Positions 1 to 4,884 of a stretch of 5,399 nt of DNA are shown piece after piece; positions within the stretch are counted from its first letter, which is position 1; each line of letters starts with the position of its first letter. The stretch is from Gemmatimonadales bacterium. GTDB lineage: Bacteria > Gemmatimonadota > Gemmatimonadetes > Palauibacterales > Palauibacteraceae. The notes below the pieces were generated by a model. It had not been told where the DNA came from, did no database searches, and saw only the letters and a list, made by a program, of their open reading frames with translations. The position numbers were made by a program, and so were the translations under genes. The stretch is taken from positions 1-5,399 of the forward strand of contig DAOVWI010000150.1 in assembly GCA_030636765.1 (NCBI GenBank), read 5' to 3'.

Positions 1-959
1 GCCGCCGCTTCGAGGAGAAAGCCGCGGAGTCGTACCAGATGGGGAAGATCGGCGGCTTCTGCCACCTGTACATCGGGCAGGAGGCCGTGGCGGCCGGCGC
101 CCTCACGCCGCTCCGCGAGGACGACTATGTGATCGCGGGCTACCGGGATCACGCCCTGGCCCTGGTGCGTGGCGTGGCCCCGAAGGCGGTGATGGCGGAG
201 CTCTACGGGCGCGTAGACGGCTGCTCGAAGGGGATGGGCGGCTCGATGCACCTCTTCGAGCGCTCGCTCAACTTCATGGGCGGTCACGCGATCGTCGGCG
301 GGCACCTGCCTCTGGCGGCCGGCGTGGGCTACGCGATCCGGTACCGCGAGGGGGACCAGGTCGTCCTCTGCGCGTTCGGCGACGCGGCGGTGAACATCGG
401 TTCGTTCCACGAGGCGCTGAACATGGCGGCGAAGTGGGAGCTTCCCGTCATCTATCTCATCGAGAACAACGCGTACGGGATGGGAACCGACATCCGCCGT
501 ACGGCCGCCATCTCCCAGCTCGTGGACCGAGCCTGCGCGTACGAGGGGCTGGCCGCCCGGCAGGTCGACGGCATGGACGTCATGGCGGTGCGCGCCGCCA
601 CGGAGGAGGCGATCGAGCTGGCGCGCGAGGAGCACCGTCCCTCGCTGATCGAGGCCCTGTGCTACCGCTACATGGGCCACTCCATGTCCGATCCGTCCCA
701 CGGCACCTACCGGAGCCGTGAGGAGGTCGAGCGCTGGAGGAAGGACGACCCGATCCTCTGTTTCAGCGACACGCTGGTGGAAGCCGGCGTGATCTCGGAG
801 GAGGAGTACGAGGAGATGGATAGGGCGGCCATCTCCGAGTCGGAGGAAGCTGCCACGTTCGCCGACGAGAGCCCATTGCCCGAGCCGGCCGACGTGTACC
901 GGTACGTCTACTCCGACGAGTACCCGCACGGCGTCGACCGGAGGGATCTATGGCGGTGA
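1..959 (+). CDS. pdhA: Pyruvate dehydrogenase E1 component, alpha subunit (5'-partial)
   Basis: Thiamine-diphosphate-binding half of the cytoplasmic E1 heterotetramer, which decarboxylates pyruvate and passes the acetyl unit to the lipoyl arm of E2. The first full codon is at 3 and the frame is open to the window edge with coding-like residues (RRFEEKAAESYQ) before the first ATG at 39, so the true start lies upstream and 39 is an internal Met. Seen: GGFCHLYIGQEAV near the N-terminus, KGMGGSMHLF, the thiamine/Mg motif starting FGDAAVNIG (Asp codon 381-383) and closing in ENNAYGMGT, and the loop YRYMGHSMSDP (His codon 678-680), matching the phosphorylation-loop region of mitochondrial E1 alpha. 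The third motif position is Ala rather than the common Gly. About 318 residues are present; family members are about 320-380, so little is missing. It ends in TGA at 957-959, overlapping E1 beta. Branched-chain or acetoin dehydrogenase E1 is a less likely alternative given these motifs and the E2 type. Confidence 0.95.
   Translation, partial: RRFEEKAAESYQMGKIGGFCHLYIGQEAVAAGALTPLREDDYVIAGYRDHALALVRGVAPKAVMAELYGRVDGCSKGMGGSMHLFERSLNFMGGHAIVGGHLPLAAGVGYAIRYREGDQVVLCAFGDAAVNIGSFHEALNMAAKWELPVIYLIENNAYGMGTDIRRTAAISQLVDRACAYEGLAARQVDGMDVMAVRAATEEAIELAREEHRPSLIEALCYRYMGHSMSDPSHGTYRSREEVERWRKDDPILCFSDTLVEAGVISEEEYEEMDRAAISESEEAATFADESPLPEPADVYRYVYSDEYPHGVDRRDLWR
940..945 (+). promoter_or_regulatory. 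Ribosome binding site of E1 beta, inside the E1 alpha gene
   Basis: GGAGGG lies 4 bases before the ATG at 950, within the last codons of E1 alpha. With the 10-base gene overlap it fixes the E1 beta start and suggests coupled translation of the two subunits, which are needed 1:1. The spacing is a little short but usable. Confidence 0.7.
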
Positions 960-1936
960 TCACTTACCGAGAGGCCCTGAACCAGGCGCTGCGCGAGGAG
1001 ATGTCGCGGGACGAGCGCGTCTTCCTCATCGGCGAGGAGGTGGCCGAGTACGACGGGGCCTACAAGGTGTCGAAGGGCCTGCTGGAGGAGTTTGGGGAGT
1101 GGCGGGTGCGGGATGCCCCGATCGCGGAGCTCGGCTTCGCGGGCCTCGGCGTGGGAGCCGCGATGGCGGGCCTGCGGCCGATCGTCGAGTTCATGAGCTG
1201 GAACTTCGCGCTGCTGGCGATCGATCAGGTCGTGAACAGCGCCGCCAAGATGCACCAGATGTCGGGCGGCCAGTACAACGTGCCGATCGTCTTCCGCGGG
1301 CCCGGAGGCGCCGCCCTGATGCTCGCCGCCCAGCACTCCCAGGCGCCCGAGCCGTGGTACGCCTACGTTCCCGGCCTCAAGGTCTGCTCGCCCGCGACCC
1401 CGTACGATGCGAAGGGCCTCCTGAAGTCGGCGGTGCGCGATGACGACCCGGTGGTGTTCATCGAGGGGGAGCTCCTCTACAACGTGAAGGGCGAGGTGCC
1501 GGAGGAAGAGTACGTGGTCCCGATCGGGTCGGCGGACGTGAAGCGAGCGGGAAGCGACGTCACGATCGTGGCGTACGGGAAGATGGTCCACGAGTCGCTG
1601 GCGGCGGCCGAGAGGCTCGCGGCCGAGGACGGGCTCGAGGCGGAGGTCGTGGACCTGCGGACCGTCCGTCCCATGGATCTTTCCACGGTGCTCGAGTCGG
1701 TCCGGAAGACGAATCGCGTGGTCGTGGCGGAGGAGGGATGGCCGGTCGCCAACGTCGGCGCCCAGCTCACGGACGACATCCAGAGGGAGGCGTTCGACGA
1801 TCTGGACGCCCCCGTGGCCCGCGTCTCGGCCCTGGATGTTCCGATGCCGTACGCGCGGAACCTGGAGAAGCTCGTCGTGCCATCGGCCGACCGTATCGTC
1901 GCTGCAGCCCGGCACGTAGGCTATATCGCACGATGA
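950..1936 (+). CDS. pdhB: Pyruvate dehydrogenase E1 component, beta subunit
   Basis: The 328-residue beta subunit of the alpha2beta2 pyruvate dehydrogenase E1. It completes the thiamine diphosphate site with the alpha chain and docks E1 onto E2. It opens MAVITYREALNQALREEM, the standard beginning of the family, so the ATG at 950 is well supported. Seen: IGEEVAEYDGAYKVSKGL (about residues 27-44); PIAELGFAGLGVGAAM, whose Glu60 corresponds to the Glu that contacts the thiamine aminopyrimidine; QHSQ with His129 at the position of the active-site His; PATPYDAKGLLKSAV; and VVDLRTVRPMD, followed by EEGWPVANVG in the C-terminal transketolase domain. Length is normal for a beta subunit without a lipoyl domain; many alphaproteobacterial versions carry an extra N-terminal lipoyl domain that is absent here. 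It starts inside the end of E1 alpha, and its TGA stop sits inside a near-palindrome that precedes E2. Confidence 0.96.
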   Translation: MAVITYREALNQALREEMSRDERVFLIGEEVAEYDGAYKVSKGLLEEFGEWRVRDAPIAELGFAGLGVGAAMAGLRPIVEFMSWNFALLAIDQVVNSAAKMHQMSGGQYNVPIVFRGPGGAALMLAAQHSQAPEPWYAYVPGLKVCSPATPYDAKGLLKSAVRDDDPVVFIEGELLYNVKGEVPEEEYVVPIGSADVKRAGSDVTIVAYGKMVHESLAAAERLAAEDGLEAEVVDLRTVRPMDLSTVLESVRKTNRVVVAEEGWPVANVGAQLTDDIQREAFDDLDAPVARVSALDVPMPYARNLEKLVVPSADRIVAAARHVGYIAR

Positions 1937-1956
1937 TACACTATCGGGCGATATAG
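1921..1956 (+). repeat. Near-perfect inverted repeat spanning the E1 beta stop and the E2 leader
   Basis: Arms CTATATCGC (1921-1929) and GCGATATAG (1948-1956) are exact reverse complements. After one A/G mismatch (1930/1947) the pairing continues with CGAT (1931-1934) and ATCG (1943-1946), leaving an 8-base loop. This gives 13 base pairs over 36 bases. It covers the TGA of E1 beta (1934-1936) and ends 3 bases before the E2 ATG. It is visibly A/T-richer than its surroundings. No T-run follows, so it is not a classical terminator. It could be an RNA hairpin controlling E2 translation or mRNA processing, or a protein operator. Confidence 0.8.
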
Positions 1957-1959
1957 ACG

Positions 1960-3279
1960 ATGGCGACGAAAGTGGTCATGGCCCAGCTCAGTCCCACGAT
2001 GGAGGAGGGAAAGCTCGTCGAGTGGAAGCTTGCCGAGGGTGACCCGGTGTCTCAGGGGGACATCGTCGCCGAGATCGAGACCGACAAGGCGAACATGGAC
2101 GTGGAGGCGATGGGCAGCGGCGTCCTGCGGAAGATCCTCGTCCACGAGGGGGCGACCGTCCCGGTGGGCACCCTGATCGGGGTCATAGCCGATCCGGAGG
2201 AGGACATCGAGCCGATCCTGGCCGAAGCGGCCGCCGCGGAGCCTGCTGGCGCCGCGCCGGCTGAGGAGCCTGTCGTTGCTGCGCCGGCCGGGGAGCCGGC
2301 ACCCGGGGCGGCAACGGCTGACCTGCCACCTGTGGCACCGGCGGCCCGTGACGGCCGGGTCAAGGCCTCTCCGGTCGCCCGGAAGATGGCGGCCGAGCTG
2401 GGGATCGAGCTGGGGACGATCCCGGGGTCCGGTCCCGGCGGCCGGATCATCAAGCAGGACGTGGAGGCCGCCGCGGCAGGAGCGGAGGTGCCGGCCCCAG
2501 GGGCGCCAGCTGCAGGAGCGGCTGTGGCGGGAGTGGCGGCTGGCACGCCCGGGGCAGCGGGAATCGTCCGTCTGCCTGCCCTCGGGGAGGGACGCCTGCG
2601 CGATGAGCGCATCGAGGCCAGCCAGATGCGTAAGGCGATCGCCCGGCGGCTGGTGGAGTCCATCGGCCCCGTTCCCCACTTCTTCCTCACGACCGAGATC
2701 GACATGGAACGGGCGCTGGACCTGCGAGCGGAGCTCAACGCCGGGCTGGATGGCTTCAAGATCGGCGTCACCGACATCCTCCTGAAGACGGCCGCCGAGG
2801 CGCTCGTACGTCATCCGGAGGTGAACGCTTCGTGGGAGGGGGACGCCATCCACCACCACGGCCGCGTAGATCTCGGCATCGCCGTGGCCCTGGAAGGAGG
2901 CTTGATCACGCCTGTGCTCCGGGATGCCGACAGGAAGGGTCTCCGGCAGATTGCCGAGGAGACGACGGACCTGATCGAGCGGGCTCGCGCCCGGAAGCTG
3001 ATGCCGGAGGAGTATCAGGGCGCGACGTTTTCGATCAGCAACCTCGGAATGTTCGATATCGAGGAGTTCACGGCGATCATCAACCCCCCCGAGGCGGCGA
3101 TCCTGGCGATCGGCAAGACCCGGGAGAAGCCGGTGGTGGAGGAGGGTGAGGTACGGGTGCGCCGGCGCATGCGCGTGACCATGTCCTGCGACCACCGCGT
3201 GGTGGACGGCGCGACGGGAGCGCGATTCCTGGCCACGTTCAAGGGCATGCTGGAAAACCCGCTAGCGCTGGTCCTGTAA
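1960..3279 (+). CDS. pdhC: Dihydrolipoyllysine acetyltransferase, E2 component of pyruvate dehydrogenase
   Basis: The core-forming 439-residue subunit that accepts acetyl groups on its lipoyl arm and transfers them to CoA. Domains in order: one lipoyl domain (about residues 2-80) with the lipoylation Lys43 in IETDKANMDV; an Ala/Pro-rich flexible linker (about 88-130); a peripheral subunit-binding domain (about 134-171) with KASPVARKMAAELGI and GSGPGGRIIKQDV; a second Ala/Gly/Pro linker (about 171-202); and a catalytic domain (about 210-439). The catalytic domain has TFSISNLGMF, IINPPEAAILAIG and the active-site motif DHRVVDG, with His412 and Asp416. The core resembles mitochondrial-type pyruvate E2 rather than 2-oxoglutarate or branched-chain E2. 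An in-frame TAG at 1954-1956 rules out a longer N-terminus, and the lipoyl fold begins right at Met1. No strong ribosome binding site is visible; GGGCG at 1946-1950 is the best match and would lie inside the upstream hairpin. LipB downstream is expected to octanoylate Lys43. Confidence 0.96.
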   Translation: MATKVVMAQLSPTMEEGKLVEWKLAEGDPVSQGDIVAEIETDKANMDVEAMGSGVLRKILVHEGATVPVGTLIGVIADPEEDIEPILAEAAAAEPAGAAPAEEPVVAAPAGEPAPGAATADLPPVAPAARDGRVKASPVARKMAAELGIELGTIPGSGPGGRIIKQDVEAAAAGAEVPAPGAPAAGAAVAGVAAGTPGAAGIVRLPALGEGRLRDERIEASQMRKAIARRLVESIGPVPHFFLTTEIDMERALDLRAELNAGLDGFKIGVTDILLKTAAEALVRHPEVNASWEGDAIHHHGRVDLGIAVALEGGLITPVLRDADRKGLRQIAEETTDLIERARARKLMPEEYQGATFSISNLGMFDIEEFTAIINPPEAAILAIGKTREKPVVEEGEVRVRRRMRVTMSCDHRVVDGATGARFLATFKGMLENPLALVL

Positions 3280-3288
3280 GCACTTTAC
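3276..3288 (+). repeat. Copy 1 of the 13-base intergenic motif GTAAGCnCTTTAC
   Basis: GTAAGCACTTTAC begins in the last E2 codons and includes its TAA stop. It matches 12 of 13 bases with 4796-4808 downstream of E3. GTAA and TTAC form an inverted pair around 5 bases. Function unknown. Confidence 0.6.
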
Positions 3289-3321
3289 GCGACCGCCAAG
3301 CGCTACGCACGGCGGCACGCG
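3288..3321 (+). repeat. Imperfect GC-rich stem-loop in the E2-E3 gap
   Basis: CGCG (3288-3291), CCGCC (3293-3297) and GCG (3300-3302) pair in order with CGC (3306-3308), GGCGG (3311-3315) and CGCG (3318-3321). This makes 12 pairs with small internal loops and the apex loop CTA. No T-run follows and the E3 ribosome binding site begins 6 bases later, so termination is unlikely. RNA processing, mRNA stability or attenuation of E3 are possible roles. Confidence 0.55.
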
Positions 3322-3327
3322 GTAGAT

Positions 3328-3331
3328 GAGG
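3328..3331 (+). promoter_or_regulatory. Ribosome binding site of E3
   Basis: GAGG lies 7 bases before the ATG at 3339. A TGA in the E3 frame at 3327-3329 overlaps this site and excludes any longer N-terminus, so the start is secure. Confidence 0.75.
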
Positions 3332-3338
3332 CGAACGG

Positions 3339-4754
3339 ATGGCTGATTCGTACGACGTGGTGGTGATCGGGGCCGGTCCCGGCGGATACGTGGCCGCCAT
3401 TAGGGCGGCGCAGCTCGACCTGAAGGTCGCGTGCGTGGAGGACAATTCGTACGAGGGAGGACTCGGCGGAACGTGTCTCAACTGGGGGTGCATTCCCGCC
3501 AAGGCCCTTCTGGAAAGCGCTGGGCTCGCGCAGACCCTGAAGAGCCACGGCGAGGAGTTCGGCGTGCGGCCCGTGGATGTCGACTACGACATGGGGGCGG
3601 CCGTGGACCGCAGCCGGGCGATCAGCGAGAAGCTGAGCAAGGGCGTCGCGTACCTATTCAAGAAGAACGGCATCCACACGGTCTTCGGCCGCGGCCGCCT
3701 GACGCCGGAGCGGCGGGTGGTCGTGGAACCGGTGAACGGCGAAGGCGAGGCCCGCACGCTCGAGGCGGCGAGCGTGATCATCGCCACCGGCGCGGTCATG
3801 AAGACGTTTCCCGGTTTCGAGCTGGACGGGAAGCGCGTGATCGGCAGCCGTGAGGCCCTGGCGCTCCGCGATCCTCCCGAGCGAATGGTGGTCGTCGGCG
3901 CGGGGTTCGTCGGGGTGGAGTTCGCGGATGTGTTCAGCGCGTTCGGGGTGGATGTCACTATCGTCGAGGCCCTGGACACGCTGGTGCCTCTGGAGGATCC
4001 GGAGATCGGGAAGGCTCTCGCCCGTTCCTTCAAGAAGAGGGGCATGACGGTACGAACCGGCACGATGGTGAAGGAGCTGAGCCGCGATGCCAGCCCGATG
4101 GGACTGACCGTGGAGTCCAGCAAGGGCGAGGAGCGCATCTATACGGACCTCGTCCTGATGGCCGTCGGCAGGGAGCCGGTGATCGGGGGCATCGGCCTCG
4201 AGGAGGCCGGAGTCGAGGTGGCCGACGGGTTCATCCGGATCGACGAGCGTTGCCGGACCAACGTCGAGGGCGTGTACGCGGTGGGCGACGTGGCCGGGCA
4301 GCCGATGCTTGCCCACAAGGGCTCGCACGAGGGGATTCTGGCGGCCGAGCAGATCGCCGGGCTGAATCCGCACCCGATGCGGTACGACAACATCCCGAGC
4401 GTCGGTTACTGCCACCCCGAGATCGCGACCATCGGGCTCGGCGAGGCCGCTGCAGTGGAGGCGGGCTTCGAGGTAAGCGTTGGGAAATACCCGCTGGGCG
4501 CCCACGGGAGGGCACTGACGGCGGGAGACAACGAGGGCTTCGTCAAGATCGTCGCCGATGCCAAGTACGGAGAGATCCTGGGCGCTCACATGATCGGGCA
4601 CAACGTGAGCGAGCTGATCGGGGAGGTGGGGGTCGCCCGGATGCTCGAGTCGACCGTCGAGGAGCTCGCCGCACACCCGCACGCGCACCCGAGCATGTCG
4701 GAGGCCGTCATGGAGGCTGCCTTTGTCACGCTCGGCCGCGCGATCCACCTCTAG
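3339..4754 (+). CDS. lpdA: Dihydrolipoyl dehydrogenase, E3 component
   Basis: The 471-residue FAD flavoprotein that reoxidises the dihydrolipoyl arm of E2 and reduces NAD+ to NADH. It works as a homodimer bound to the E2 subunit-binding domain. Seen: FAD-binding GAGPGG (residues 11-16); the redox disulfide Cys46-Cys51 in GGTCLNWGCIPAKALL; NAD-binding GAGFVG (187-192), with Glu210 ending the second strand, which favours NAD+ over NADP+; the second FAD motif GVYAVGDVAG (311-320); and a C-terminal dimer interface with the catalytic His450-Glu455 pair in HAHPSMSE. Length is normal and no catalytic residue is missing. An in-frame TGA at 3327-3329 and GAGG at 3328-3331 settle the start. Because it sits in the pyruvate dehydrogenase operon this is probably the complex's own E3, though such enzymes often also serve 2-oxoglutarate dehydrogenase and the glycine cleavage system. 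It ends in TAG, followed by a 130-base gap before lipB. Confidence 0.97.
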   Translation: MADSYDVVVIGAGPGGYVAAIRAAQLDLKVACVEDNSYEGGLGGTCLNWGCIPAKALLESAGLAQTLKSHGEEFGVRPVDVDYDMGAAVDRSRAISEKLSKGVAYLFKKNGIHTVFGRGRLTPERRVVVEPVNGEGEARTLEAASVIIATGAVMKTFPGFELDGKRVIGSREALALRDPPERMVVVGAGFVGVEFADVFSAFGVDVTIVEALDTLVPLEDPEIGKALARSFKKRGMTVRTGTMVKELSRDASPMGLTVESSKGEERIYTDLVLMAVGREPVIGGIGLEEAGVEVADGFIRIDERCRTNVEGVYAVGDVAGQPMLAHKGSHEGILAAEQIAGLNPHPMRYDNIPSVGYCHPEIATIGLGEAAAVEAGFEVSVGKYPLGAHGRALTAGDNEGFVKIVADAKYGEILGAHMIGHNVSELIGEVGVARMLESTVEELAAHPHAHPSMSEAVMEAAFVTLGRAIHL

Positions 4755-4761
4755 AGTCGCT

Positions 4762-4771
4762 TTACCGGTAA
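4762..4771. repeat. Perfect 10-base palindrome TTACCGGTAA
   Basis: TTACC/GGTAA is an exact palindrome 7 bases after the E3 stop. It begins with one of the four CTTTAC copies. It is an operator-like dyad; no regulator can be named from the sequence. Confidence 0.6.
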
Positions 4772-4791
4772 TGCCGCCCCATCACATGCCT

Positions 4792-4799
4792 TTACGTAA
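4792..4799. repeat. Perfect 8-base palindrome TTACGTAA
   Basis: TTACGTAA carries the same TTAC and GTAA half-sites as 4762-4771 but with no spacer, about 29 bases further on. Its GTAA is also the first part of the 13-base motif at 4796-4808. Confidence 0.6.
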
Positions 4800-4808
4800 G
4801 CCCTTTAC
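4796..4808 (+). repeat. Copy 2 of the 13-base intergenic motif GTAAGCnCTTTAC
   Basis: GTAAGCCCTTTAC differs from the copy at 3276-3288 in one base. It is followed by AAGC (4814 onward as GAAGC) and GGCGGCACGC (4818-4827), as the first copy is followed by AAGC (3298-3301) and GGCGGCACGC (3311-3320). Confidence 0.6.
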
Positions 4809-4818
4809 CTTAGAAGCG

Positions 4819-4849
4819 GCGGCACGCTCGTCGTCGGCCGCGGCACGCT
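4819..4849 (+). repeat. Two direct copies of GCGGCACGCT, 21 bases apart
   Basis: Exact 10-base copies at 4819-4828 and 4840-4849, start to start 21 bases, about two helical turns. The second copy makes up the apex of the hairpin at 4830-4859. The first nine bases also occur at 3312-3320 in the E2-E3 gap. Confidence 0.6.
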
Positions 4850-4859
4850 GGCCGGCGGC
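4830..4859 (+). repeat. Strong GC-rich stem-loop upstream of lipB
   Basis: CGGCC (4835-4839) pairs with GGCCG (4850-4854), and GCG (4840-4842) pairs with CGC (4846-4848) around loop GCA, with T4849 bulged. Outward, 4830-4834 continue pairing with 4855-4859, including two G-T wobbles. This totals 13 pairs. There is no T-run after it, so it is not a textbook intrinsic terminator. It ends 12 bases before the lipB ribosome binding site and could attenuate, stabilise or mark processing of the mRNA. Confidence 0.6.
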
Positions 4860-4871
4860 TGACGCTCGGGC

Positions 4872-4877
4872 GAGGTG
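4872..4877 (+). promoter_or_regulatory. Ribosome binding site of lipB, decides the GTG start
   Basis: GAGGTG fits the anti-Shine-Dalgarno sequence well and lies 7 bases before GTG at 4885. The other nearby GTG at 4879 would leave almost no spacer, so 4885 is preferred. Confidence 0.6.
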
Positions 4878-4884
4878 TGTGTCG

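Larger units (their letters stand above)
4755..4884. other. E3-lipB intergenic region, 130 bases
   Basis: This is the only substantial non-coding gap. Its first third is relatively A/T-rich and holds three CTTTAC copies (4760-4765, 4790-4795, 4803-4808), two of them in short palindromes. Its second part is very GC-rich, with a 10-base direct repeat and a strong hairpin, then the lipB ribosome binding site. I see no convincing -35/-10 pair and no hairpin followed by a T-run. The lipB frame stays open through the whole gap, so part of it could in principle be coding. Confidence 0.65.

Noticed and set aside
960..968. CACTTACCGAG-like sequence at the E1 beta start resembling the CTTTAC motif
   Set aside because: It lacks the third T, lies in codons for ITYRE that are conserved in the family, and has no paired GTAA half-site.
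2220..2580. GC-rich repetitive-looking sequence inside E2
   Set aside because: It encodes the Ala/Pro/Gly linkers expected between E2 domains. The repetition is a codon-level effect, not a DNA repeat element.
908..4748. Long open frames on the - strand (908-1915, 1921-3195, 3654-4748) and several + strand alternative frames
   Set aside because: They lie opposite or within genes with full conserved motifs. Their translations are Arg/Pro/Ser/His-rich without recognisable domains, as expected from G/C-rich third codon positions.
4755..4830. A sigma-70-type promoter for lipB, e.g. TTTACG (4791-4796) with TAGAAG (4811-4816)
   Set aside because: Each box matches only 4 of 6 consensus bases and the spacer is 14 bases, too short. 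The TTTAC part is better explained by the repeated motif.
4771..4884. Longer lipB starting at ATG 4771 or 4786
   Set aside because: It would add an Ala/Arg-rich extension not typical of LipB and would cover the palindromes and the hairpin. There is no good ribosome binding site before either ATG, while GAGGTG fits GTG 4885. Not fully excluded.
4755..4884. Intrinsic terminator between E3 and lipB
   Set aside because: Stem-loops exist but none is followed by a run of T, and the downstream gene is on the same strand with related function.
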